Part shown: one piece after another, positions 8,475 through 17,234 of the stretch
Numbering within the stretch: the stretch's first letter is position 1
Layout: each line of letters starts with the position of its first letter
Translations under genes and position numbers: made by a program
The notes under the pieces: model-generated
The model's input: the letters and a program-made list of their open reading frames with translations, nothing else
Database searches by the model: none
What the model was told of the DNA's origin: nothing
Assembly (NCBI RefSeq): GCF_003854275.1
Contig: NZ_QTQP01000016.1
Span: 1 to 64,000 of the forward strand
DNA: 64,000 bases
DNA from: Burkholderia sp. Bp8963
GTDB lineage: Bacteria; Pseudomonadota; Gammaproteobacteria; Burkholderiales; Burkholderiaceae
Reading direction: 5' to 3'

Positions 8475-8690
8475 GGTTGCAGACACTGCGAACGGCGCTT
8501 CTGCGGCCATTGCGGCACGCAGCTCGAATACCGGCTGATCGATGCGCCGACAACGGTCGAGATCAATTACGCGACGCTCGACGAGCCGTCCAGGATTCGC
8601 CCGGCGTGGCACATCTGGTACGCGAACCGGTTTCCCGGCATCGAGATCGGCGACGATCTGCCGAAGCACGACGACGGCGGCGACGACTGA
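8475..8690 (+). pseudogene. Remnant of a GFA-family (glutathione-dependent formaldehyde-activating-like) gene
   Basis: The end of an open frame encodes about 70 residues that match only the C-terminal half of GFA-family proteins: CRHCERRFCGHCGTQL (zinc cysteines), then VEINYATLD-P, AWHIWYANRFPGI and GDDLPKHD. The upstream part of the frame is arginine/proline-rich and shows no GFA N-terminal motifs (the first CHCG and CSxC cysteines are missing). I read it as a 5'-deleted remnant lying between the IclR and EAL genes. It could instead be expressed as a short protein, but half the metal site is gone. Confidence 0.6.
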
Positions 8691-8732
8691 CAGGCGGCGC
8701 GCGCTTGCCGGAGCCCTCGGCCCTCAGTCCCG

Positions 8733-9536
8733 TCAAACCGGCACGACCTTCGCAAACACGGGCCCCTGCATGAACCGCACGTCGTGCTGCCGCAGCAGCT
8801 CGCACTGCGTCTCGTCGGCGACGCCGTCGAAGATCAGCGGGATCCGCACGCGCTGCGCATACGCGACGAGCGCCTTCACCATCCCGTCGCGCAACGCGAT
8901 CGCCGCATCCATCTTGATGTAGTCCGGCCGCGCCATCTCCGATTCCACCGCGAGGATCCGGCCGGGATCGGGCAGCTTGTCCGCGACCTTGAAGCCGTGA
9001 TGCTGGTAGCTGCGCGTCAGGTAGCCAAGGAACGTCTTGTGTGCGACCGCGGCGGCCGGCAGCTCGATCACGATCCGCTCGGTCGGCAACCCGAAGCGTT
9101 GCAGCACCGACGAAAAGTGCTTGCCGTGATCGTATTTCACGCTCTTCAGCAGCCGCTCGTGCACGCGCAGGAACAGCAGCCCGTGGCGCTGCGCACCGAA
9201 GAAGTTGATCGCGTGCAGCGCACGCGCGAGGCGGTCGACCGCGACGAGCGCCTGGTCGTCTTCGGCCGGATCGAACAGGTCGTGCGCGGCGCCCGTCACC
9301 AGCGTGACGGCCTGGAAACCCAACTCGTCCCCGTAGCGCTCGATCGCGTCGGCAAACGACGTCGATTGCGGCGCGCCCGGCATCGTCACGTCGTAGATCG
9401 GGTCATACGCGCTGTTGAGCGTCCGCTCGGGCAGGCGCGCGAACGCGGTGCCGCTTTCGGCGAGCGCGAGGTGATCCCGCAGATACGGCAGTTGCCCGGC
9501 GCGGGCGACGAGCTCGGGAATGTTGGGCGGAATCAT
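8733..9536 (-). CDS. Degenerate EAL-domain protein
   Basis: A roughly 267-residue protein with the fold pattern of cyclic-di-GMP phosphodiesterase EAL domains (AYDPIYDV near the start, then RHGLLFLRVHERLL, IVIELPAAA, KVADKLPDPGRILAVESEMARPDYIKMDAA, IFDGVADETQCELL and MQGPVFAKVV). The signature residues are lost: there is no E-A-L after the first strand, and the ELPAAA segment lacks the usual Glu-Asn/Thr metal pair. It is probably catalytically inactive and may bind nucleotide or a partner. The start is uncertain between this ATG and one 15 codons upstream; neither has a clear ribosome site. Confidence 0.7.
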   Translation of the reverse strand: MIPPNIPELVARAGQLPYLRDHLALAESGTAFARLPERTLNSAYDPIYDVTMPGAPQSTSFADAIERYGDELGFQAVTLVTGAAHDLFDPAEDDQALVAVDRLARALHAINFFGAQRHGLLFLRVHERLLKSVKYDHGKHFSSVLQRFGLPTERIVIELPAAAVAHKTFLGYLTRSYQHHGFKVADKLPDPGRILAVESEMARPDYIKMDAAIALRDGMVKALVAYAQRVRIPLIFDGVADETQCELLRQHDVRFMQGPVFAKVVPV

Positions 9537-9931
9537 CGGGGATCGGACGTGGAAAAACGGCGGCCGAACGGACCGCCTCATGACTCGATAGTAGCAGCGC
9601 GCGCCGCGCTCGGCTTCGCGATTCGCTCATATCGTTATCCCGCCCACCGATCGATGCCTAGGGTTTACGTTGATTTCACTATTCGTAATTGGTTTTACTA
9701 TTCGTAAATCCTGAGTTTGTCGTCGATCAAGAACGAGCAGCATTCGGGCGTCGCCGGGCGATGCCCTGTCCCCGATTCAACAGGAAGCAAGGAGCGAGAC
9801 GTGGCGGGTGAAACGAAATGGGCATCGCAGGCGGTCCCGGCGGATCGGCAGGCCGCCGCCGGCGGGCAGCCGATCCGGGCGTGCAGGCGCAATGTTGCGC
9901 ACGCAGCTGGGCTGAGCGGACGGGGTCGACC
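9537..9931. other. Intergenic region before the homogentisate operon
   Basis: Roughly 400 bases between the leftward EAL gene and the rightward operon. The middle (about 9640-9720) is strikingly AT-rich against its surroundings and holds the direct repeat listed separately, so this is the likely promoter. The last 200 bases before the first gene are GC-rich again and would form a long leader; I see no gene in it. Confidence 0.55.
9678..9707. promoter_or_regulatory. Direct repeat ACTATTCGTAA x2, likely operator/promoter of the homogentisate operon
   Basis: The 11-mer ACTATTCGTAA occurs twice with starts 19 bases apart, close to two helix turns, inside an AT-rich patch about 230 bases before the first gene. 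The second copy sits in an imperfect inverted repeat (TTAC-TATTC-GTAA). Two same-face sites in a promoter region suggest a dimeric regulator; no regulator gene is adjacent. Confidence 0.5.
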
Positions 9932-11602
9932 ATGAGCATCGATTACCAGACCCTGAAATTTGCATACCGGCCGCGCGCGGAGCGCGGCGCGGACAGCGAT
10001 GCGGCGATCCATCCGGTGATCGTCGTCGGCGCGGGCCCGGTCGGCCTCGCCGCCGCGATCGATCTCGCGCAGCAGGGCGTGCCGGTCGTGCTGCTCGACG
10101 ACGACGACACGCTGTCCACCGGCTCGCGCGCGATCTGCTTCGCAAAGCGCACGCTCGAGATCTTCGACCGGCTCGGCTGCGGCGAGCGCTTCGTCGACAA
10201 GGGCGTGAGCTGGCACGTCGGCAAGGTGTTCCTGCAGGACGAGCAGCTGTACGCGTTCGACCTGCTGCCCGAGGCCGGCCACGCGCGTCCGGCATTCATC
10301 AATCTGCAGCAGTACTACGTGGAAGGCTATCTGGCCGAGCGCGCGTTCGAACTGCCGAACATCGACATCCGCTGGAAGCACAAGGTGACGGGCGTCGCGC
10401 AATCGGCCGAACACGCGACGGTGACGGTCGAGACGCCGGAAGGCATCGAGACGCTGCGCGCGCAATTCGTGATCGCGGCAGACGGCTCGCGCAGCCCGAT
10501 GCGCACGATGATGGGCCTCGAGAGCCACGGCCGCACGTTCAAGGACCGCTTCCTGATCGCCGACGTGAAGATGAAGGCGGAGTTTCCGACCGAGCGCTGG
10601 TTCTGGTTCGATCCGCCGTTCCACCGCAACCAGTCGGTGCTGCTGCACCGCCAGCCGGACAACGTGTGGCGCATCGACTTCCAGCTCGGCTGGGACGCCG
10701 ACCCGGTTGCCGAGAAACAGCCCGAACGCGTGATCCCGCGCGTGCGCGCGCTGCTCGGCCAGGACGTCGAGTTCGAGCTGGAATGGGTGAGCGTCTACAC
10801 ATTCCGTTGCCAGCGAATGGATACGTTCCGTCACGGCCGCGTGATGTTCGCGGGCGATTCCGCGCACGGCGTGTCGCCGTTCGGCGCGCGCGGCGCGAAC
10901 AGCGGCGTGCAGGATGCCGACAACCTCGGATGGAAGCTGAAGCTCGTGCTCGACGGCCACGCGCCCGACCGCCTGCTCGATACGTATGCGAGCGAGCGCG
11001 AGTTCGCGGCCGACGAGAACATCCGCAACTCGACGCGCTCGACCGACTTCATCACGCCGAAGAGCCCCGTGTCGCGCGTGTTCCGCGACGCGACGCTGAA
11101 GCTCGCGCGCGACTGCAAATTCGCGCGCAAGCTCGTCAACAGCGGGCGGCTGTCGGTGCCGGCCGTGCTCGCCGATTCGCCGCTCAACACGCCGGACCGC
11201 AAAGGCGACGCATTCGCGTGTGCGATGCGTCCGGGCGCGGCGGCCGCCGACGCGCCGGTGCGCGCGCACGGTGGCACGACCGGCTGGCTGCTCCGGCATC
11301 TCTGCGAAGGTTTCGCGGGCGTGCTGTTCGGCCTGCCCGGCGACGCGACGGCGCTCGCGCAGGCGGTGGCCGGCCTCGCGCTGCCGGTGAAGCCGGTGCT
11401 CGTCGTGCCGCGCGGGCAGGCGAAGGCGGTGCCGGGCGTCGACGTCGTGGAGGACGTCGACGGGCTGGCCGCCGCGCGCTACGACGCGAAGCCCGGCACG
11501 TTCTACCTGCTGCGGCCCGACCAGCACGTGTGCGCGCGGATGCGCGCGCTCGATCGGCAGGCCATCGGCGACGCACTGGCGCGCGCGACCTGCGCGGCCT
11601 GA
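9932..11602 (+). CDS. FAD-dependent aromatic monooxygenase, candidate 3-hydroxyphenylacetate 6-hydroxylase flavoprotein
   Basis: A 556-residue class A flavin hydroxylase. It has the FAD-binding GxGxxG (VIVVGAGPVGLAAAI, residues 29-43), the DG motif (VIAADGSRSPMR), the GD motif (GRVMFAGDSAHGVSPFGARG) and a thioredoxin-like C-terminal domain, as in the MhpA/phenol-hydroxylase group. It leads an operon with a small DUF2783 protein, an aromatic-acid transporter, hmgA and fahA, so its product should be homogentisate or something feeding it. In Pseudomonas putida the MhaA/MhaB pair makes homogentisate from 3-hydroxyphenylacetate, and this pair has the same size pattern. The substrate is inferred from context only. 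Confidence 0.8.
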   Translation: MSIDYQTLKFAYRPRAERGADSDAAIHPVIVVGAGPVGLAAAIDLAQQGVPVVLLDDDDTLSTGSRAICFAKRTLEIFDRLGCGERFVDKGVSWHVGKVFLQDEQLYAFDLLPEAGHARPAFINLQQYYVEGYLAERAFELPNIDIRWKHKVTGVAQSAEHATVTVETPEGIETLRAQFVIAADGSRSPMRTMMGLESHGRTFKDRFLIADVKMKAEFPTERWFWFDPPFHRNQSVLLHRQPDNVWRIDFQLGWDADPVAEKQPERVIPRVRALLGQDVEFELEWVSVYTFRCQRMDTFRHGRVMFAGDSAHGVSPFGARGANSGVQDADNLGWKLKLVLDGHAPDRLLDTYASEREFAADENIRNSTRSTDFITPKSPVSRVFRDATLKLARDCKFARKLVNSGRLSVPAVLADSPLNTPDRKGDAFACAMRPGAAAADAPVRAHGGTTGWLLRHLCEGFAGVLFGLPGDATALAQAVAGLALPVKPVLVVPRGQAKAVPGVDVVEDVDGLAAARYDAKPGTFYLLRPDQHVCARMRALDRQAIGDALARATCAA

Positions 11603-11631
11603 CTGACAACACGACATCGGAGACACCCGTC

Positions 11632-11862
11632 ATGCATCACCTCGACACCCGCCCGCGTCTGGCCGATCCGGACGCGTTCTACGAAGCGCTGATCGACATG
11701 CATCGCGACCTGACCGACAGCGACAGCCAGCTCGTCAACGCGAAGCTGATCCTGCTGCTCGCGAACCAGATCGGCGATCTCGGCGTGCTGCGCGAAGCGA
11801 TGGCGCTTGCGCGCCAGGGCGTGACACCGCCCGTGCATCCGGCCGCGGAGGCCGCGCAATGA
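11632..11862 (+). CDS. DUF2783 small protein, possible coupling subunit of the flavin hydroxylase
   Basis: A 76-residue acidic, largely helical protein (DPDAFYEALIDMHRDLTDSDS, then VNAKLILLLANQIGD) with no cysteine, transmembrane segment or cofactor motif. I recognise the pattern as DUF2783. It starts 29 bases after the flavoprotein gene and its stop overlaps the transporter start by 4 bases, so translation is probably coupled. By analogy with the small MhaB partner of MhaA, it may couple NADH oxidation to hydroxylation; this is inference from neighbourhood and size. Confidence 0.7.
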   Translation: MHHLDTRPRLADPDAFYEALIDMHRDLTDSDSQLVNAKLILLLANQIGDLGVLREAMALARQGVTPPVHPAAEAAQ

Positions 11863-13214
11863 GCGCCGCGCCGGCCGCCGGCCGCGCGCTCGAAGTCGAG
11901 CGCCTGATCGACGACACCCATCGCCCCGCGTTTCACTGGATGCTGCTCGCGCTGTGCGGGCTGTGCCTCGTGATCGACGGCTTCGATGCGCAGGCGATGG
12001 GCTACGTCGCGCCGAGCGTGATCGCCGAGTGGGGCGTGCCGAAACAGGCGCTCGGCCCGGTGTTCAGCTCGAGCCTGTTCGGGATGCTGCTCGGCGCGCT
12101 CGGCCTGTCGGTGCTCGCCGACCGGATCGGGCGGCGGCCGGTGCTGATCGGCGCGACGCTGTTCTTCGCGCTGACGATGCTCGCGACGCCGTTCGCGGGT
12201 TCGATTCCGGTGCTGATGGCGCTGCGCTTCGTCACGGGCCTCGGCCTCGGCTGCATCATGCCGAACGCGATGGCGCTCGTCGGCGAGTTCAGCCCGGCCG
12301 CGCATCGCGTGAAGCGGATGATGACCGTGTCGTGCGGCTTCACGCTCGGCGCCGCGCTCGGCGGCTTCGTCAGCGCCGCGCTGATCCCGGCGTTCGGCTG
12401 GCGGGCGGTGTTCTTCGTCGGCGGTGCGGTGCCGTTCGTGCTCGCGTTCGCGATGGCCGCGCGACTGCCGGAGTCGCTGCAGTTCCTGGTGCTGAAAGGG
12501 CGCGAACGCCAGGCGCGCGACTGGCTCGCGCGCTTCGCGCCCGAAGCCGGCATCGACGCCGGCACGCGCATCATCGTGCGCGAACAGGCGGCGAGCGGCG
12601 CGCCCGTTGCCGAGCTGTTCCGCGACGGGCGGCTGCCGGTCACGCTGCTGTTGTGGTCGATCAGCTTCATGAATCTGATCGACCTGTACTTCCTGTCGAA
12701 CTGGCTGCCGACCGTGATGCGCGACGCAGGCTACACGCCCGGCACCGCGGTGATCGTCGGCACCGTGCTGCAGACGGGCGGCGTGGTCGGCACGCTGTCG
12801 CTCGGCTGGTTCATCGAGCGCTACGGCTTCGTGCGCGTGCTGTTCGCATGCTTCGCGTGCGCGGCGGTGTCGGTCGGGCTGATCGGCTCGGCCGCGCATG
12901 CGCTGCCGTGGCTGCTCGTCGTCGTGTTCGCGGGCGGCTTCTGCGTGGTCGGCGGGCAGCCGGCCGTCAACGCGCTCGCGGGCCAGTACTACCCGACATC
13001 GCTGCGCTCGACGGGCATCGGCTGGAGCCTCGGCATCGGCCGGATCGGCTCGGTGCTCGGGCCGCTCGTCGGCGGACACCTGATTGCGCTCAACTGGTCG
13101 AACGGCGCGCTGTTTCATGCTGCGGCAGTGCCGGTGCTGTGCTCGGCGCTGTTCGTGCTCGGTCTTGCAAGTGTGACGCGGCAGCGTGGTGCGCAAGCGC
13201 CGCGCGCCGTTTGA
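11859..13214 (+). CDS. MFS aromatic acid:H+ symporter (AAHS family)
   Basis: A 451-residue, 12-helix transporter. The first helix holds the DGFD motif (LCLVIDGFDAQAMGYVAP) characteristic of PcaK/BenK-type aromatic acid symporters, and the loop between helices 2 and 3 has the MFS motif LSVLADRIGRRPVLI. The second half keeps the QYYPTSLRSTGIGWSLGIGRIGS segment also seen in this family. Being translationally coupled to the DUF2783 gene and 23 bases before hmgA, it probably imports the hydroxylase substrate, such as a hydroxyphenylacetate. Confidence 0.88.
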   Translation: MSAAPAAGRALEVERLIDDTHRPAFHWMLLALCGLCLVIDGFDAQAMGYVAPSVIAEWGVPKQALGPVFSSSLFGMLLGALGLSVLADRIGRRPVLIGATLFFALTMLATPFAGSIPVLMALRFVTGLGLGCIMPNAMALVGEFSPAAHRVKRMMTVSCGFTLGAALGGFVSAALIPAFGWRAVFFVGGAVPFVLAFAMAARLPESLQFLVLKGRERQARDWLARFAPEAGIDAGTRIIVREQAASGAPVAELFRDGRLPVTLLLWSISFMNLIDLYFLSNWLPTVMRDAGYTPGTAVIVGTVLQTGGVVGTLSLGWFIERYGFVRVLFACFACAAVSVGLIGSAAHALPWLLVVVFAGGFCVVGGQPAVNALAGQYYPTSLRSTGIGWSLGIGRIGSVLGPLVGGHLIALNWSNGALFHAAAVPVLCSALFVLGLASVTRQRGAQAPRAV

Positions 13215-13237
13215 ATGAATGATGGAGAACTGAAACG

Positions 13238-14572
13238 ATGACGCTTGACCTGTCGAAACCGGCGAATGCCGGCTACCTGAGCGGATTCGCGAACGAATTC
13301 GCAACCGAAGCGCTGCCGGGCGCGCTGCCGCACGGCCGCAATTCGCCGCAGCGCGCGCCGTACGGGCTGTACGCGGAGCAGCTGTCCGGCACTGCGTTCA
13401 CCGCGCCGCGCAGCCACAACCGCCGCTCGTGGCTATACCGGATCCGCCCCGCGGCCGTACATCGGCCGTTCGAGCCGTTCGCGGGCCCGCAGCGGCTCGT
13501 GTCCGAGTTCGGCGATTCGCCCGACGTGCCGCCGACGCCGCCGAACCAGTTGCGCTGGGACCCGCTGCCGATGCCGGTCGAGCCGACGGATTTCGTCGAG
13601 GGCTGGGTGACGATGGCAGGCAACGGCTCGGCCGCCGCGATGAACGGTTGCGCGATCCACCTGTATGCGGCGAACCGCTCGATGCAGGACCGCTTCTTCT
13701 ATAGCGCTGACGGCGAACTGCTGATCGTTCCGCAAGCGGGGCGGCTGCATATCGCGACCGAAATGGGCCGGCTCGACGTCGAGCCGTTCGAGATCGCAGT
13801 GATCCCCCGCGGCGTGCGCTTCACGGTCGCGCTGCCCGATGGCGACGCGCGCGGCTACATCTGCGAGAACTTCGGCGCGCAGCTGCGCCTGCCGGATCTC
13901 GGCCCGATCGGCTCGAACGGGCTCGCGAACCCGCGCGATTTCCTCACGCCGCAAGCCGCCTACGAGGATCGCGAAGGCGCGTTCGAACTGGTCGCCAAGC
14001 TGAACGGCCGCCTGTGGCGCGCGGACATCGGCCATTCGCCGCTCGACGTCGTCGCGTGGCACGGCAACTATGCGCCGTACAAATACGACCTGCGCCTGTT
14101 CAACACGATCGGCTCGATCAGCTACGACCATCCCGATCCGTCGATCTTCCTCGTGCTGCAATCGCCGAGCGATACGCCGGGCGTCGACACGATCGACTTC
14201 GTGATCTTCCCGCCGCGCTGGCTCGCGGCCGAGGACACGTTCCGCCCGCCCTGGTTCCACCGCAACGTCGCGAGCGAATTCATGGGGCTCGTGCACGGCG
14301 CGTACGACGCGAAGGCCGAAGGCTTCGTGCCGGGCGGCGCGAGCCTGCACAACTGCATGTCGGGCCACGGCCCGGACGCGGACACGTTCGAGAAGGCGTC
14401 CGCGAGCGATACGACGAAGCCGCACAAGGTCGACGACACGATGGCGTTCATGTTCGAGACCCGCACGCTGATCCGGCCGACGCGCTTCGCGCTCGACACC
14501 GCGCAGCTGCAGGCGGACTACTTCGAATGCTGGCAAGGCATCCAGAAACACTTCAATCCGGAGCAACGATGA
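13238..14572 (+). CDS. hmgA: Homogentisate 1,2-dioxygenase
   Basis: A 444-residue non-haem iron enzyme that opens the homogentisate ring to give maleylacetoacetate. The three iron ligands are visible: His341 and Glu347 in [13 protein letters not shown], and His377 in [14 protein letters not shown]. The N-terminal [19 protein letters not shown] and the RGVRFTV segment are also family signatures. Length is normal. The start ATG follows TGGAGAA. Its stop overlaps the fahA start (ATGA), so the two steps are translationally coupled. A maleylacetoacetate isomerase gene is not in the cluster. Confidence 0.97.
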   Translation: MTLDLSKPANAGYLSGFANEFATEALPGALPHGRNSPQRAPYGLYAEQLSGTAFTAPRSHNRRSWLYRIRPAAVHRPFEPFAGPQRLVSEFGDSPDVPPTPPNQLRWDPLPMPVEPTDFVEGWVTMAGNGSAAAMNGCAIHLYAANRSMQDRFFYSADGELLIVPQAGRLHIATEMGRLDVEPFEIAVIPRGVRFTVALPDGDARGYICENFGAQLRLPDLGPIGSNGLANPRDFLTPQAAYEDREGAFELVAKLNGRLWRADIGHSPLDVVAWHGNYAPYKYDLRLFNTIGSISYDHPDPSIFLVLQSPSDTPGVDTIDFVIFPPRWLAAEDTFRPPWFHRNVASEFMGLVHGAYDAKAEGFVPGGASLHNCMSGHGPDADTFEKASASDTTKPHKVDDTMAFMFETRTLIRPTRFALDTAQLQADYFECWQGIQKHFNPEQR

Positions 14573-15876
14573 GCGACACCCCCGAACTTCGCGCGACGCT
14601 CGACCCGGCGCGCAAGAGCTGGGTCGACGCGGCGAACGATCCCGCGTGCGACTTTCCGATCCAGAACCTGCCGTTCGGCATCTTCAGCGATGCGAAGCAA
14701 ACGGCGCGGCGTGCGGGCGTTGCGCTCGGCGACCAGATCGTCGATCTCGCGGCACTCGCGCGCGCGGGCCTCGTGACGCTGCCGGCCGGCGCCGGCGACG
14801 TGTTTGCGCAACCGACGCTGAACGCATTCATCGCGCTCGGCCGCGATGCGTGGCGCAGTGTGCGCGTGCAGCTGAGCGAGCTGTTCGCGCGCGACGCCGC
14901 GCGGCTGCGCGACGATGCGATGCTGCGCGCGCAGGCGCTCGTGCCGCAGCGCGACGCGACGCTGCATCTGCCGGTCGACGTGCCGGGCTACACCGATTTC
15001 TATTCGTCGAAGGAGCATGCGACCAACGTCGGCTCGATGTTCCGCGATCCGAAGAATGCGCTGCTGCCGAACTGGTCGGAGATGCCGATCGGCTACAACG
15101 GCCGCGCGTCGTCGGTGATCGTCAGCGGCACGCCGGTGCGGCGCCCGAACGGCCAGCTGAAGCTGCCTGACCAGGAGCGTCCGGGGTTCGGCGCGTGCCG
15201 CAAGCTCGACATCGAGCTGGAGACGGGCTTCATCGTCGGCAAGGGCAACGCGCTCGGCGAGCCGATCGCCTGTGAGGATGCCGAAGCGCACATCTTTGGC
15301 ATGGTGCTGCTGAACGACTGGAGCGCGCGCGACATCCAGCAGTGGGAATACGTGCCGCTCGGGCCGTTCAACGCGAAGACGTTCGCGACGACGATCTCGC
15401 CGTGGATCGTCACGCTCGATGCGCTCGAGCCGTTTCGCACCGCGCAGCCGGAGCAGTCGCCGCAGCCGCTGCCGTATCTGCAGCACGCGGGCCGGCACGC
15501 GTTCGACATCGCGCTCGAAGTGACGCTGCGCGAGGAAGGCGCGGCCGAAGCGACGTCGATCTGCCGCACCAACTTCAAGTACATGTACTGGACGATGGCG
15601 CAGCAGCTCGCGCATCACACGGTCGCGGGCTGCAACACGCGGGTCGGCGACCTGATGGGCTCGGGCACGATCAGCGGGCCGACGAAGGATTCGTTCGGCA
15701 GCCTGCTCGAACTGACGTGGAACGGCAAGGAGCCTGTCGCGCTGAATGGCGGCGGCAGCCGCACGTTCATCGAGGACGGCGACGAGCTGACGCTCAGGGG
15801 CTGGTGCCAGGGCGACGGCTATCGCGTCGGGTTCGGCACCTGCGTCGGGAAGATCCTGCCGGCGTTGAAGGCGTAA
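14569..15876 (+). CDS. fahA: Fumarylacetoacetase
   Basis: A 435-residue hydrolase that splits fumarylacetoacetate to fumarate and acetoacetate. The N-terminal FAA domain begins with [12 protein letters not shown]; the catalytic C-terminal domain has [25 protein letters not shown] (metal-binding glutamates), [21 protein letters not shown], and [21 protein letters not shown]. All are typical of the full-length eukaryote-like FAH. The start overlaps hmgA by four bases. It ends the operon and is followed by a strong hairpin. Confidence 0.96.
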   Translation: MSDTPELRATLDPARKSWVDAANDPACDFPIQNLPFGIFSDAKQTARRAGVALGDQIVDLAALARAGLVTLPAGAGDVFAQPTLNAFIALGRDAWRSVRVQLSELFARDAARLRDDAMLRAQALVPQRDATLHLPVDVPGYTDFYSSKEHATNVGSMFRDPKNALLPNWSEMPIGYNGRASSVIVSGTPVRRPNGQLKLPDQERPGFGACRKLDIELETGFIVGKGNALGEPIACEDAEAHIFGMVLLNDWSARDIQQWEYVPLGPFNAKTFATTISPWIVTLDALEPFRTAQPEQSPQPLPYLQHAGRHAFDIALEVTLREEGAAEATSICRTNFKYMYWTMAQQLAHHTVAGCNTRVGDLMGSGTISGPTKDSFGSLLELTWNGKEPVALNGGGSRTFIEDGDELTLRGWCQGDGYRVGFGTCVGKILPALKA

Positions 15877-15904
15877 CGCGCAACGCGTGATGCGCATGCA
15901 TCGG

Positions 15905-15935
15905 ACGGCCCGCATCGTGCGGGCCGTCGTCGTTT
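15905..15935. terminator. Hairpin terminator after fahA
   Basis: A perfect 10-base stem ACGGCCCGCA / TGCGGGCCGT with a TCG loop, followed by CGTCGTTT, 28 bases after the fahA stop. The leftward transporter gene ends just beyond it, so it can serve both convergent units. Confidence 0.75.
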
Positions 15936-15940
15936 GGGCG

Positions 15941-17101
15941 TCAGACCGCGCGCTGCAACGCGGCCCGGCGCTCCCACAGCGCGGCCGCGACGAACGCCGT
16001 GACACAGACGATCAGCACGCCGATCAGCGCGTTGCTGCCGATCTGCTCCATCAACGCACCCGCGACCAGCGGGCCGCCGAAGCTCGCGGCGCTCCACGAC
16101 GCCGACACGAGCGAGCTGGCGGTGACGAGCGCGGCGCCGCGGAAGCGCTCGCCGCACGCGACGAGCGACAGCGTGTAGATGCTGCCGGCCGCCGCGCCGA
16201 GCACGAACAGCAGCGGCCAGCAGAGCCACGGATTCGCGATGACGAACGGCAGCAGCGGCAGGCCCGCGAGCACGATCCAGCCCGCGCCGAGGTGCACGCG
16301 TTCGCGGCCGAGCTTGTCCGCGAGCCAGCCGATCGGGAATTGCATCGCGGTGTCACCGAACAGCATGATCGACGCGAGCAGCACCGCGGTGCCGCTCGCG
16401 ACGCCGTGATCCATCGCATAGAGCGGCAGCAGCGACAGTGCGAGCGTATCGAACAGCGCGAAGAACCCCGTGCCGATGATGAGCGCGGGCATGCGCGGCA
16501 GCACCGCGAGCCAGTGATCGTGCGCTTCGTGATGCGCGTCGTCGTCCGCGAGCGGCGCGCGGCGGATCGATGCGAGCGACGGCAGCGCGAGCAGGAATAG
16601 CGCGCCGCACAGCGCGAAGCGGATGCCGGTGAAGCCCGCGATCTGGCTGATGAGCACCGGGCCCGCCATCTGGAACAGCGTGAAGTTGGTCGCATAGATC
16701 GCGACGACGCGGCCGCGCGTCGAATCGTCGGCGAGCTGGTTGACCCATGCCTCGCCGATCGTAAACAGCAGCATCAGCGCCGCGCCGCACAGCACGCGCA
16801 GCACACCCCACACGACGAGGTTCGACGTGAACTGCATCAGGGCGGTTGCCGCGGCGAGCAGCAGCACCGATACGACGATCGCGCGGCGCGCGCCGATGCG
16901 GCGTGCGAGCACGGTGACGAACGGCACGATCGCGAGGCCGCCGCCGGCCTGCGCGGCCGTCAGCATGCCGACGACGTTGGTGCCGTGCCCGGCTTCGGTC
17001 AGTGCGAGTGCGGTGAGGGGAAGGGTCGCGCCGGTGCCGAGGCCGACGACCGCGACGCTCAGGATCAGCGCGAGGAAATCTCGATTAATAATGGCTTTCA
17101 T
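15941..17101 (-). CDS. MFS transporter, YcaD-like
   Basis: A 386-residue, 12-helix major facilitator protein. The N-terminal half has LILSVAVVGLGTGATLPLTAL and the loop VTVLARRIGARRAIVVS; an EAWVNQLADDSTRGRVVAIY segment after helix 4 resembles the YcaD/DHA1-like group. The start is the ATG at MKAIINRDFL; the frame continues upstream without a signal. No metabolic neighbour shares the transcript, so the substrate is unknown; a drug or metabolite exporter is possible. Confidence 0.82.
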   Translation of the reverse strand: MKAIINRDFLALILSVAVVGLGTGATLPLTALALTEAGHGTNVVGMLTAAQAGGGLAIVPFVTVLARRIGARRAIVVSVLLLAAATALMQFTSNLVVWGVLRVLCGAALMLLFTIGEAWVNQLADDSTRGRVVAIYATNFTLFQMAGPVLISQIAGFTGIRFALCGALFLLALPSLASIRRAPLADDDAHHEAHDHWLAVLPRMPALIIGTGFFALFDTLALSLLPLYAMDHGVASGTAVLLASIMLFGDTAMQFPIGWLADKLGRERVHLGAGWIVLAGLPLLPFVIANPWLCWPLLFVLGAAAGSIYTLSLVACGERFRGAALVTASSLVSASWSAASFGGPLVAGALMEQIGSNALIGVLIVCVTAFVAAALWERRAALQRAV

Positions 17102-17234
17102 TGCGCGAGATGCTACACCGGTGACCCGAAGCGGTCCATGAAGGCCATCAGGTGCGCAGGGGGGGCGCGCGCGCCGGCGGCGCACCGCGCGGCCGGGCGA
17201 CCGTGCGATACGTTGTCTCGGTTACACGTCGCGG

